Source: Siphonodentalium dalli (Eukaryota; Mollusca; Scaphopoda; Gadilida; Siphonodentaliidae). Taken from it: a stretch of DNA of 64,000 nucleotides. The stretch covers positions 271,181,426 through 271,245,425 of the forward strand of contig CP136063.1 of assembly GCA_032622095.1 (NCBI GenBank). The letters run 5' to 3'. The translations under genes and the position numbers were made by a program. This document shows, piece by piece, positions 38,744 to 51,299 of this stretch (position 1 is its first letter; each line of letters opens with the position of its first letter). The notes beneath the pieces are model-generated. The model did not search any database. It worked only from the letters and a program-made list of their open reading frames with translations, and was not told the DNA's origin.

Positions 38744-39884
38744 GTATGTCACTTATCATAATGGGCTGCCTAATGATACTGTTGAAGTTATAGTTTTTCA
38801 CATTTGAATGCCAAAACAATGGCATAATATTGCAGATATACTCTGTTTCAAAGTCATTTTTCTGGTACAAAAAGCTTTTTAGCTCACATCTATTTGTGGC
38901 ACCTCCTTTAACGATATATGCTCTATATATTATCTCTATGTTGTTATATCTATTTCTCTCTGCTTTTATGTGAAAAAATTATGCAGATCTTCATTGTATA
39001 TAGAATCTGAATGATTATTAAAGTGATGTGAAACACTTCGGTTGGGTGATCAAATAGAAATAGAGAATAATCTTGCTCAAAGTACCATAGTTATTTTTTA
39101 CGAATATTAATCCAAATTGACAACACACATCGTCATTCTGTTATTTTAATTCAATGCAATGACTCTCGATGGAGAAATCATTTGTATGTTTTTATTGTCG
39201 ATAGTTGCGTCCCGAATCGAGATGTAAATATTTACAGTTGATCGTAGTTCAGACGATATTTTCTATGAAGTGGTTTCGTTGATTTCTTTGAAATTTAGTA
39301 GAAAGTTAGCAGAATGGTACCTTTCCCAGGTTGGCGTATGCTAACTGGTCACTTCACGCACCCAAACAAGTCCATAATATGTCTTTAATCAGTGTTTCCG
39401 CTAGGGGGTAGGGGAATGGGGCCGGTTTCTAGATAGGGGAAAACACGAACACCTGCTTCGAAAATTTAGAAAAGTGCAACACTAGAAATGCATTGTCCAG
39501 CAGAACGCGAATTACGATTATAATTCTGGTATGTATACATTCTCAAAATTAAAACAAGAAATGTAACAATTTATGTGATACAACAGTCAGTCAATTAAGT
39601 TGATTAACCACATTATTGTGGTTGAACTGAGTGAAATAAAAACAAACTTTTAACTGAGACTAAATTTAGATTTATTTTTTATTTCCGGTGGGTAGAATAA
39701 TTAAATGTACTATGATATTTCGTACCAGTTAAAAGTCAACTATACTCTTGAGGAGGTGCCTCGCCAAGTCATCAAGGGAAGTTCATGACCAACAGTAACA
39801 TTCACTCGTCTTTTAAACATTCATTCGATCTACGAACACTGGTTTAAAAAGTTCGGAACTATTTTGTTGTTGTATTCAATCATT

Positions 39885-40058
39885 TGGGGTCACACAATTG
39901 AAATTACCTCGAGAGAATTGCTGCTATCGGCGGGAAAGTGTTGGCTATGATGCTTCATTGGGCGGGAGAGGGGGGTCACACAATTGATATTGACTCGAGA
40001 TAATTGCTATATAAAGATTTGTACTTGGTAACCAACGAAGCTATGACGCTTCATTGGT
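39885..40058 (+). repeat. ~86-bp direct duplication
   Basis: 'ggggtcacacaattgaaatt' recurs as 'gggggtcacacaattgatat', followed in both by a 'ctcgaga.aattgct' segment and 'gcttcattgg'. Confidence 0.75.
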
Positions 40059-40706
40059 AGAGTTACGTCACAAATATCGCATTCGCATCGTACACAAAAT
40101 ATATCGTTTCCGGCTATATATTACGAATCGATATACTGAAGGTTTTACGGTTACACGAAATTCCAGGGTTTTCAAGGAGTTTGCATTAAAACAAAGGGTT
40201 CAAGGGCCCTGGGAGGGGAATGCGTCAGGGGAAAATCAGAGAAAAACTTTGCTAGGGGAAAACTTGGCTAGGGGAACGGGGCCGTCAAAGGGACCCCCTG
40301 CCGGTATAGCGGAATCCATGCTTTAATGGAAGACAAAAACAATTGATTTTAGTACGATTGAGGTTGAATATATATATAATTTTTTTCTCCCTTTCATAGG
40401 TACATGTATTATGTACTAAAAACTACTCAAATTTTATATATGGGTTGATATCTCAAAAGTGCATTCTGGCTGGATAAAAAACTAATTTTGAAACATGAAT
40501 ACGGAAGGAAGTTCAATATACATGATTTGCAGGTACTGGAAACGTGCAGCAGTGCTAAAATGACATAGAAACATATGCTACTGTTAGTCTAAAAATAGAA
40601 ATTTTCTACTAAATGGGCACTTGTAATTTCTGGTTCGAAAATCAAGCAATGAGAACAAGATACTCCCGCCCCCCCCCCCCAATCACCCTGTTGCCACGTC
40701 CCTGGT

Positions 40707-40843
40707 CAGGTCGGGCACAGGTGCCAAATGAGCTAAATAGCTCATTTGAGCTCATGTAGCTAAATTGAGCTAAATTTTTCATGGGATTTATGTCTGTCCC
40801 TTCAGTTCAACGCTTACCTCGAATATCGACATGCGCTTTTCAT
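40707..40843 (+). repeat. left terminal inverted repeat
   Basis: About 137 bp, matching 52120-52256 in reverse complement with only a few differences. It contains repeated AT-core words GCTAAATAGC (40732-40741) and AGCTAAAT (about 40758 and 40768), in an AGCT-rich palindromic stretch. Confidence 0.95.
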
Positions 40844-41400
40844 TTCATTAGTTTGACCGCACGTTAAGCTTCACAGAAGCACCTTCGGTACAACTAATTA
40901 AAACAGCCGCGGTGCAAACAAAGGCGATTTGATTAACACTTTTATGAGATTGATTAAACTTTTTATCGAACTTACGAATTGTGTGCAGAAAACTGCCGCT
41001 TCTGCATGTCAATTTACCTGGATCGTAGTTATGAAGGTGAAGGACACGAGGTTACAACGTCTTGTCCGATTGGATAAACCGCTGGCATCCATTTACGATA
41101 AATATTTTTCCCAAAGTGACTGCACTCCCATTCGGAGCGGATGAAATACGGAAGCACGAGTGGTCACGAACACAAATAACGTTGAAGATCAAGGAAATCG
41201 TGCGGAAACATCAATTTGGTGATGTGATTGCACCTCGATCTTGCATAATTTGTGCAATAAATTGGTTCATTAACTAAGTGGAAGAAATAGCCAATCAATG
41301 GTCTTTGTCATTGATGAATAATCTTTGCGACGGTCGAAAATAACAATAACGCATCGGATATTGCATGAGTAATTTAATGTATTTTGATTACTGTTGAGGG

Positions 41401-41408
41401 TATAAATA
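41401..41408 (+). promoter_or_regulatory. TATA box of the MADS-PHD gene
   Basis: TATAAATA lies 87 bp before the proposed start codon (41488-41490). Transcription would start near 41431, giving a leader of about 57 bases. Confidence 0.6.
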
Positions 41409-41487
41409 CAAGTAACCGACAATATTGGTCCTTTTGGTGTTGTTTTGCTTTCTCCAAACAAGATCGACAAACACAGAGGTTGGTGAA

Positions 41488-43867
41488 ATGGTATGTAATT
41501 AATTATGCATCAATATTACACACGACCAGAGAGCGTCGATAACTGTTATCAGAGGGTATGTACATCTCCTGTTCAGAACAAGATTACTCTCCGCAATGGC
41601 CCATACATCAAGTTCTCTTCAGATATAGACTAGTTACGTTTCTTAAAGTGAAACTAACAATATAAAATGACTTAGCCAAGCTGTTATGGATGCAATACTA
41701 GCAGCTATCCGTTAGCTCCATCGGTTAATCCATCAATTCTCCGTCATTCTCTTCTGAAATAAAAGAAACATACGGAGTTAATTTAGTTGATCTAACAGGT
41801 ATTTTAATTCAAATAACACTAAGCTCCCTTATTGCAGTCTCAAACCATAATAGCTTAATGTTTTTGATTCGTTTTCGAGACATCGAAATTACTAGTAAGT
41901 GTGACTCTGATCCGAGTTGTCGCACCTGAACTGGCGGATCGTAATTTACTGGAATAATTTTAATGTATTCTATATTCACTGAAATATACGGATCGCGAGA
42001 CAGTCCATTTCAGTTTTTCGAGATGTACATCTTAACCCATAAACTGAACTGCCTATATGTTATTAGTGTTGTCATTATTTTACCGACCAATAGGTTAAAA
42101 TAACATACGTGGCTTCTAGATACAAACTATTCAATTTGATATTAATCTACACTAACGCTTGCGTGAGACCCGACTCTTTTTTTACAGTCTTCTGACTCAT
42201 CAGACTCGTCCCATGGATCTATCGAAACGAGATCTCCGGATGAGCCGACACTATACAATTCCAAGGGGAGTGGAGGGGTAAACAATCCGGGGAGGAATTA
42301 TAAGGGCCAGGCTCCACGACAACGTACTATTGCCAGAGGAAAACGTGTGTCGGATTATATTCGTGACAACCTTAAAAGAAGCCACTCGTTTTCCAAACGG
42401 AAAAGAACTCTTTTCAAGAAAGTAAGATAACATATATAACTCTCAATTACGCATTAACCTTTCCCCAACTGAAACTGCATTACAACAACCCATTGTAACC
42501 AATTTAACTATTTAACTATTAAAAGGGATCAAATGGCAACCTTGTAATTAATCTAAGAGTCTGTTGAAAACGCGTTAAATCACATTCGCGCATATTCAAA
42601 CTCAAATTGTGACCCACGATAGCATGATTATTGAGTACATTCATATCATAATTAATAATGAGAAAATACATCTTTCCACATATGATAGCCTATGCCCGGG
42701 CTAGCAACTAGAAAGCATCTTGCAATAGGATCCTTTTGGTATGTGTTGTTATATACAAATATAATTTACTTTGGTACAGGCTTATGAAATGAGCAGCGCA
42801 TGTGGGGCGGAGGTATTCCTCCACGTGAACTACGACGGTAGATTTAACCGAATGTGGGGATCCGAAGAGATGCTACGAAAATATACAGTACGTATAATCA
42901 ACATGCTGTTATTGAATTGGTTTGAATATTCACAGAGAGTCACCGCTCAAATATTGAAAAAGAGAATAATTTTATTCGTTTAAACACGAATCCCGAAAAA
43001 AATTTACTAAAAAAAAAACTTTTGTATTGTGAGAAAACACAATCATGCCAAATGCAATCTGTTAGATATGCGAGTATCCCATACGAAAAGACATTGACCT
43101 AACAATATTTATTTTTACATTGTAAGGGCATTCTCTTATATATGTGGGCCTCCATATGGGAGACTCTCAAATATAACAGAAATGCACCGACACGTGATCT
43201 CGCTGCTGCACCAGCGTAGCTCCCATCATGCAAGGGTTAATAATAGATAATTAATTATTGCTATAAATGAACCTACAATTGAATTTACGTAAACATGATC
43301 GAAACTAAAAATTTCGAGATGGCATCCAAAACGGCCACCAAAATCACCATCCATTACACATACCATACATTATATGTCATGTCCTTATCATTGTCGGTTC
43401 TTTTGAAGGACGTACATGGAACTGACAAAACTGTCATACAGCAGTCGCCAGACAGAGAAATAGTATCCACACCAACCATCGCGACGGCAGATATGCCATC
43501 AACATCTACAGCCGCCGTCGACTTGTCGCCGACAAGGATGCGAAAGTTTGTGTCTACAGAGACGCAAACTGGACACATGGCGTCTGGTAAGAAAAGGTGC
43601 CGGGTCTGTGGCCGTCTGCACACTGTAGCTAACGACGATATCGGGCGTTGGGTTGGATGCACCATTAAAACGTGTAACTGGTGGACCCATGCATATTGCA
43701 TGGGGTTGGTCGGTATGTCGGCACTCGACATCAAACGTTTAAATTTTTATTGTGATGACCATAAGGTAAAAGCAGATAGAGAATTTAAGGAATCAGAGGC
43801 AGCTGTTCCAACAGGTAAAGGGAAGGCACCGAAGAAGGGTAAAGCTGTTGTAAAAAAATCAAAGTAA
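41488..43867 (+). CDS. MADS-box + PHD-like zinc finger protein of the 11.5-kb transposon
   Basis: Exons: 41488-41490 (ATG only, donor GTATGT), 42188-42421, 42780-42887 and 43409-43867. All junctions are GT-AG and phase 0; the product is 267 residues. Residues 2-49 are serine-rich. Residues 50-112 form a MADS-box: a basic RGKR start, SFSKRKRTLFKKAYEMS at 68-84 (family consensus TFSKRRxGLFKKAYELS), then CGAEVFLHV and a GRF turn. The exon 2/3 junction falls inside FKK|AYE. Residues 176-233 form a PHD-like finger with ligands C179, C182, C199, C204, H209, C212, C230 and H233. The tail is lysine-rich (nuclear signal-like). It is likely a sequence-specific DNA-binding protein; recognition of the element's own ends is inferred. 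The single-codon first exon and the 43409 acceptor are the least certain parts. No frame break was found. Confidence 0.82.
43120..43215. repeat. palindromic 'CATTCTCTTATATATG' repeat in intron 3
   Basis: 'gcattctcttatatatgtg' faces 'ctcaaatataacagaaatgc'. The same word occurs in the MITE at 59564-59955 and again near 63542-63680. It lies inside the intron before the PHD exon. Confidence 0.6.
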
Positions 43868-43923
43868 ATTAATACCAATCCATTATTGTCTCACTATTTA
43901 ACCATCCCAAAATATCCTTAGAA

Positions 43924-46900
43924 CTATAGCTTATAAACAGATTTTTCATATTTGTTGTCATTAGGACTGATTACTAATGTAATTGCACCAGTGAGCAATA
44001 ACGATACCAACCTGTTTCAAATGGCCACTTTATATCGCAAACATCCTGGCTATCGATGATTCGTTGCTTCAGCGAGGCACACACAGTCACTAAATCCGCC
44101 TTTCTGCCACGCTTGGCTTCTCGGTATGACTCGCTTAGTGCCGAGTAATCCCCATCACCGACCGATTCCAACTCTTTCAGTTGTTCCTCGATTGTAATTT
44201 TTAGAGCAGCAATCGTTTTACCAGATATCTGCTCTGCAGCATTTCTGTCAACTGGTCTGATGTACAAAGTCTCCGAAAGGGTTGATCTGTAATTTCCGCT
44301 TCTTTCGAGTTCTTGAAGATAGAAGTCCCGATTTTTAGCACAAATGTCGCTCACCAAATGAAGCCGATCATCCAGAGCTTCTCCTGATGAAACAGAGTCA
44401 TTGAAATTAAATTGGCATCTAAATTTACCTAATATGCATATATGCACGTTGGATAAGTTCTCATTCAGTTAAGCACTTTAGTTCGCTGGAAATATTAATA
44501 TGCCAAATATACTGGGCTGTGAAACAAAGATAAATTAGCCCATTGCGAGATAATAAACATGGTTCCGGACATTATACGTGTATACATATCTTAGTAAAAC
44601 GCGCTCCCTACGTGAATACCGCATAGCAATTAATGTCCTTGTTCATCACTTAATCGTTCTATTACTATAGATTTTGTGAAGAATCTAACCCAACAAACAA
44701 CCACAACATTTATAAGTTCACACTATAAAGCTCATAATTGTACACTTCTACTCACCAGAAAACGAAATGGCGGAAACACGCTTCAGAGATGGGTCCATGA
44801 AATTTGATTTTCTGAGCTCTCTCCGCCAACCGTCAATCTCTCTCTGCAAGTGCGTGACCCTTGGGTCCTTATCAGTCATGTCGTGTTGGACTGAAGCAAC
44901 TCTTCCTAAGATGGACTGCATGTTGTTCCGCATCTGCAATGACCTATTTCACGTTAACAAAGCATTCGCCAGTGTTAATAGTGTGATGATTCCAAATTTG
45001 ATAATAGCATAACAGTATAATTTAGTATCTTACTCATCTTATGAAGTTATCGATTTAAATAGGAACTTGTAAACATGTGTTGGCTTTAATGTTCTGAAAC
45101 CATTATAACGGAAAAGAATCGGCAGAACATTTGCCTTAATATGTCGGACAAAACATCTCGTATTCTAAATATCACCGAGCAGAAGGAAAACCAATGAGCG
45201 CAGATGATATGCCCAGTAATTTCAAACATAATGTGTCCTCTTGCCATTTCAATTTCTATGTCCATGTACACTGTGATAGGTATTCTAACACTAATTACAT
45301 GAATGGAAATAGTGCTCAAACAGGGAATTTGAATGTATTTCAGCACTGTTTGGATATTCACAAGTACGAAACATCATTGAACAGTTAATCAGTTCTGGGT
45401 GAAGTGATGGGTGATGATGATGTGCGATGACTAATGTTAACCTTTTAAATCAGCAATCAATAAGGGCATAGCATAGAATAGTGGGTTAACCCATGTGACA
45501 GTTGGTGCATCGTGTTTGAAAGGGTCTCACATTGCAACGTGCAGGTATACGGTTATTAAGACCCACCCTCCTCCCCTTATGCGAATACATTAATATGATG
45601 TTCGAAACGCCGACTATTTTTACTGTAGTAGCTATATGTTATTCAAAACAATTAGTGTTAGTATTTTTCCCATAATAACGCATAGCTGCTATAGAGCAAC
45701 ACTCGTCGTTTCGAACATAAAATAACTTTGTTCCCACGAGGGAGGTGGGTGGGTCATAATTATAGTATACGTTGGTGTTGCTACAATAGTGTATGCGAAA
45801 GTGCCGTTATCACGCGTTTTGTTGGCAAAACATTTACGGTACTGGTTTGTGATAATATTAACCCGAAACGGCCATCGAAATCTACAAAGCTTGTCACATT
45901 GTAAGTATGCAAGAGTGTATAGTATTTATTTCCTGTTTTTGTTTTTGGCAATTGACCGCAACTTAATTTTGTTGTTGTTTTCCAATGTTCTGAAACGTGC
46001 AAAGTGCTTTTCATGGCTGACGTGCAGTTGAACTCACTTTGTGAAAACTGGTAGTTCTGGTGGTTGCCACTCACAGGAAATCAGTAACAGTAACAAAATT
46101 AAAATTTATTGAAATGGAAAAGATCTCGGTAGGAAATTACATACAGCCTCACATATATTTTTGCGCGATAAATTTTGAAAGTAAAATATAAACATTTTGC
46201 CAGCTATCACCGCAATCATATATGTGCGTCTGTGTGCCTCTAGGCGACAAAAACAGTATGGTTTTACATGTGGGGAAACATTTTGTTGATGTAACAAGAA
46301 AATGTGAGTGGCAACACCCCACCTCGGCGTCTTTACCTTCTCAAGTTTGTCTAAATTGCGACACACTGTCGTCCACTGCTTGTTGGTTGGAGCTCCGGGT
46401 GGCATCCACATTTTTATTCTTCGATTGTTTGACTCCAGTAAGAAGTCACCCCCTTCTCCGGCGCTCTTGTTGCCAGATTGCGAAAATGTTACACAATTAT
46501 CCATAAATGTTACCAAACGTTCCGGACGTTGTACTCTCATTGCCAAATCCCTTGACATTAACTCCCTGTAATTGGGCTTGTTAATGCCAAAGGTGAGTAG
46601 ATGTAGCTTACTCATAGATGCATGCACAAGTTCTGAATTGTTGCGCCTCATGCCACACCTAAACAAATATAATGGATGAATGAAACTGAATAGAATATCA
46701 TATATAAGAATACAGTTTGCATCCTTAGATGAGTCATTGATCCATTGAGCAAACCCTTCCACAGACGAAGTGGTATGTCCAGATGTTCGCAAGTACAAGA
46801 CTAACAACTCATCTATAGTCGCAAACATGAAAATTTCCAATATTTGCCAAGATTTATGATGATCATATGCTGCTTTGCAGCACTTTAAGGCGTTTTGCGA

Positions 46901-49900
46901 TTTGTAGCCAAGCATCTTTGCCAAATCTTTAAGGGCAACATCCCAGAGAAGCTGGAATAAACCTTTCACAAAGTTTATTTCAACATGTCCCAAACCAGGA
47001 ATAAGAAGTACATTTTTTAGATCATCGTCATTGTCCACTTTGTCCAAAATTCGACAACAATTTAAAAACGGCGACCCGTCACACCCAATTATTGTCCATT
47101 TCCTATTTGATTTTAAAACAACATCTGAATACAGTTGTCGCATAACGTGGCCCACTGCCTCTATAGAACAAGGGTTACGATAAATTGGATCAGCAGTTAT
47201 AACCATTGGTTTAGTACTTGGGTGATTTTCGTTCACAAAAGAATATCTAGATGTTTGAATTTCCTCGTTACTGAAAACGGGCTCTTGACAGGCAAATGTT
47301 ACTATAGATGGATTCTGAGTGTCGCGATTTGAATCAACGTTTCCACTTTCCTGATCACTGTCAATGTGGTCCCTACTCACACTGTTCACCATCACCTGCT
47401 GTTCGCGCACACTTTTTAGCATATTTTCGATGAAATCCTTTCTATAGCGACCAATAATAATATCTGAATTAGAACAATCATTCTGCATTTTTTGAATTAT
47501 CACTTCCTCGCCTTTCAGAAAAAACTTGTGCCAATTTTTGGGCGAGATGCTCTCCTCGAACTGAATGTCGAATTCGACAACATTTTGAGGTATAATGTGA
47601 ATAACAGTTGTTATAATACTGACTATGGCTTGTGCGTTGAGATTAACTCGCCATCGTCTGCCAAGAACTTGGTTGTTATCAAAAAATGAGACACTGCTGC
47701 CTTCGGTGATACAAGTTACTGGTTCCTCTGCCTGTTTCGAAATCCACTCTTTAATAAACGTGTACGAACTTGAAGGGTGCAGTGAACCGTTTAAGTTCGA
47801 AACAGTTTTACTTGATGTTATGAAATAGATTAAAATGTTCTCTAAAAATGACAATGGTCCAATAAATTTGTGGTCACGGAGGTATCTAATTTGCTCCATT
47901 GAAATACACAGACAGTTGATTTTCTTGATATTCCCTTCGTCGATTGCACACGCTCCTTTTAAAAATGACAGTACAATGTTATTTTGCTCCAGGAGCCACT
48001 CGTTTGGTTGGAAATTAGCCAAAGTTTCATATGATAATTTAGTTCTTGGCTCATTTAATAATTGCCCCGTTTGGGTGCCACCCAATGCGCGAGCTATTCT
48101 AGCCAATTCTTCGTTGGTATAACTGTTGTTACATTTATGTTGAATAATAGATTCAACACTAGGAGGAGATGATGGATCCGATGTTCCCTGCACACTTTCG
48201 TCCGTTTCCATCACCGCGTCGGTTGGTGACAGCTAATTCCCATAGTCTTCGCATACTGTGCAGAGACGAACAGCCGATCTGCAATCAAATTTCACGCATT
48301 TAGAGTTCATTTGCAAATTTGCCAACGGGCAACATTATTACGTTTTGTATTTTGTCGAAAGAATATGACTTTTTTTTAGCGACCTTATTGACGACCATCT
48401 CATTTGTGAAAATATAATATAAAGTGTGCGGTAAGTCGCGATATTTGTTGAAATAAATTACCTAAAAGGTGACGTAGCAATTACAGTCAGGTGAGCGTCT
48501 CAACAGGTATTGACTGTCTTGTGCATTGTAAAATGAGATTATGCTGCACGCGATAAAGTTCAATTACACATAATGCGTCCAAGTTTAGATAGAGAATGTT
48601 AAGTCCGTGGTATTTGTGTAGCATAATCGAATTTGGCTATAGTCAATGACTGTTGAGACGCTTGCCTTACTGTAATGATTGAGCTTAGTGGGAACAAATG
48701 TCTAACACACCCTCCCAATTGGCCTTATATAGCCCTCATCTACCATCCTCATCAGCTTATAAAGCCTTAAGAATATCTATATTAGTATACCAGTGCCGCA
48801 AGTTGGGGTTGTGGGGGGCAATTTTAAATATCATATATATGTCCCTATTCACACCATCCAAGGGCATCTCACTATAGGATCGAAGTATGTTTCTAAGTTA
48901 AAGTATTAAAGCAGTATCGTTGCCACTTTTGACTGGCAAATTATTAAAACAAATTCGTATTATCATATTATATAGTATATGGTTACATTTACCGTCCCAT
49001 TAACTTCTCAATAAAAATAAATCCTTTTTGACAAGCTCGGCTGCTTACAAAATACCATGGGATCCCATATCATGTTTAAATTGAACAGGGACATCCGATA
49101 CCCCCATTGTTCCCAGTTGCAATTTGTTTATCAATCAGATACAATCATATGACTACCATCCGTTTATCACTGTGGGATGCTAATTGTGGTCATTGATAGA
49201 GGTACATGTAATAAGTTGGCCACGTGGAATAAAGCTAACACTGCAAGTGTTTTATAACAATGGTGTTGGACCAATCAACGGGTAATTCACCCGAGGACCA
49301 TACATGCGAAATATGAGCTTCCGGAAATTAGGCCCCACGGTCCTTGAGAAAAAGTCGTTTTAAAAATTATTATGGTGGGAAAGAGTTATGACACTGGTTT
49401 CACACTTACAACAATTATCCTCGTTACCTCATTTGAAATAAATATGCATGTGGGTCACCTAGGGAACATGCGCATCAGATATGAATCGAATCGCTCTTAT
49501 TTTTCCAGAGAAGACGCTTGTTGTCGGGCGAATGTATGTGTTGACGGATGAACGGACGGACGACGGACTAGTAGGGGGGTGATCGATATAGCTCTACCGG
49601 AGACTTCGTAATGCAAATTCAAGGAATATTTCATAAACAATCCGTAGTTGAAATTAGCAACCTTATTGGCCGCCATCTCATTTTTCATAGTTGTTGCATT
49701 GTATGATTACAAAACGCAATATTACACGAAATGTGATGGCCCGTTGTTAATTTCTACTATCATGGCTGCCGAACAGTGGCTCATTGATCGAAAGTTTATA
49801 CATGCACCACCAAACAATCGACTCGACTTGTTTCATAAAGTATATCACGGCTGCAGATTAATTTAGTAAGCATCATGACATGGAAATGGCAATTTATTAA

Positions 49901-51299
49901 ATTAAAATGTCATACACTAAACGTGCTTCAATTTTGGAGCCATATTGGCGGCCATCCCATTTTATGATAAACATACGTATAGACGTGAAATCGTTATTCA
50001 CATTGTAATAATTCCACGACAAATAGTTTATCGTTTATTTATATATACTATATCTGTACTCGACTGCTTGGTACTGGTGAATAAACGAAACCGGAAGGGG
50101 TTTGGCCTACCCCCTCCCCCAACAATACACACGATGTTATCAATGATTTCATGTTATTCCATAATTAAGATGTCGCAGTGTCATGATTTAATGTTATGTC
50201 GAAAACAATTAAAGGGGGCTGTACCCTAAGTCGGGCCATTTATTGGACACCTTTGATGCTGAACAGAATATATGCAACAAATGAATTAATTTGAGTAATG
50301 CTTAGATTGCATATATTATGTTGAGTATAATATGAGATAGCCCAGAAATGGCCAGATTCCGTTACAGTACCCATTTATTGTTGTATGCACAGTGTTCTCC
50401 GATACAGGGCTGGCGTGACAGAATATCAGAGACGTGGCTACTGTCTCTTGGTTTTGGGGTGCCCAAATTCGATTTCCGAACTGCAACATTTCGCCGAGTC
50501 ACAACAGCAATTTCAACGTATAAGATACGACCAAATGTTACAGCTATTTACCATTTAAAGGTACTCAATCCGATCAGACGCTTCTATATTACTATTTATT
50601 TGGCTTCGGGGTTAAAAAATATTTAATTCGAGTCGAGGAACCCACCCATCAAAGCTGAGAGTGATTAGATATGGATGTTTGAAACTTGCTGTTTCTATTG
50701 TCTGTTGACCACAACTTTTTCAGGACCACGTGCTCAAACGGACAAATTATGGTTGTAATATGGATAACTCGAAATTAAGGTGGTTACTATTAACAATAAT
50801 AACCACTTAATTTTCGAATTATCCATCGTACAACCTCAATTTGTCCGTTTGAGGACGTGGTCCTGGTAATTATATTAAAGTTGTGGTCAACACACAATAG
50901 AAACAGCAACTTTCAAACATCCATATCTAATCACTCTCAGCTTTGATGTGTGGGTTCCTCGACTCGAATCAAATATTTTTTAACCCCGAAGCCAAAGAAA
51001 TAGTAATTTAGTAGCGTCTCATCGGATTGAGTACCGTTAAGCGTTGGACGTTTCAACTTCATTCATACTACATGACTGTGTGTGTTTCGAAAATTATGTG
51101 CTATAATGAGATATGGTACTCACTTGTCCAAAAGCCCGGAGTAGTAAAGAGCGTTTAGTTTCCGTTTTAAAATCTTCCTGTGGGCGATTGTCTTCAAATT
51201 AAAACTCTTCCCTTCAGTCAACTCGGCATGCCGTTTGCACCCACATCGCTTGCGTTGAGAACTCGAGTCGTCCATGTTCATTGAGCGATTGATGTCCAT
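43924..51299 (-). CDS. DUF6589-like protein, candidate transposase of the 11.5-kb transposon (one in-frame TAG)
   Basis: Minus-strand exons: 51299-51124, 48278-46337, 44933-44756, 44383-44012 and a weak last exon 43973-43924. Donors and acceptors are GT-AG and phases agree throughout. Exon 1 starts MDINRSMNMDD and carries a CGC motif; it joins exon 2 at KSAVRLCTVCEDYGN, then TAG. The same frame then continues LSPTDAVMETDESVQG for over 600 codons. Without readthrough, translation would start at ATG 48211. Core motifs, numbered from that ATG: CDGSP (D378), GLGHVEIN (H409, E411) and LLESNNRRIK (E593). These are acidic residues spaced as in DDE/RNase H-fold transposases. Exons 3-4 are helical and charged. 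I recall similar uncharacterised proteins in marine invertebrates (DUF6589-like); that family name and the catalytic role are inference. An alternative 3' end without exon 5 would stop at 43974. Confidence 0.75.
48254..48270 (-). other. in-frame nonsense codon region of the DUF6589-like gene
   Basis: Exon 2 starts at 48278 in phase with exon 1. After about 14 codons (ending CEDYGN) a TAG interrupts, and the same frame then runs open to the donor at 46337. A single C-to-T change from CAG would explain it, but that is inference. Confidence 0.6.
50554..51040. repeat. MITE family 'GGTACTCAATC', palindromic dimer in intron 1
   Basis: It runs from 'tttaaaggtactcaatccga' to 'tcggattgagtacc'. The two halves (about 50556-50765 and 50835-51040) are inverted copies around 'taactcgaaattaagtgg'-like sequence, unlike the single-unit copies elsewhere. 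Confidence 0.82.

Larger units (their letters stand above)
35264..40701. other. mostly unassigned interval
   Basis: AT-rich DNA without a recognisable gene. It holds one exon-like segment (38644-38743), a two-copy ~86-bp direct repeat (39885-40058) and scattered short repeats such as 'ctaggggaa' near 39400 and 40245-40280. A host gene could have exons here that I cannot identify. Confidence 0.5.

Noticed and set aside
43354-43734. 126-codon minus-strand open frame opposite the PHD exon
   Set aside because: Shadow of the plus-strand coding exon.
46105-46338. C-terminal 76 codons of the unspliced core exon (46336 down to 46106)
   Set aside because: A GAAG|GTAAAG donor at 46337 joins in phase to 44933, and the following codons look non-coding. 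Treated as intron.
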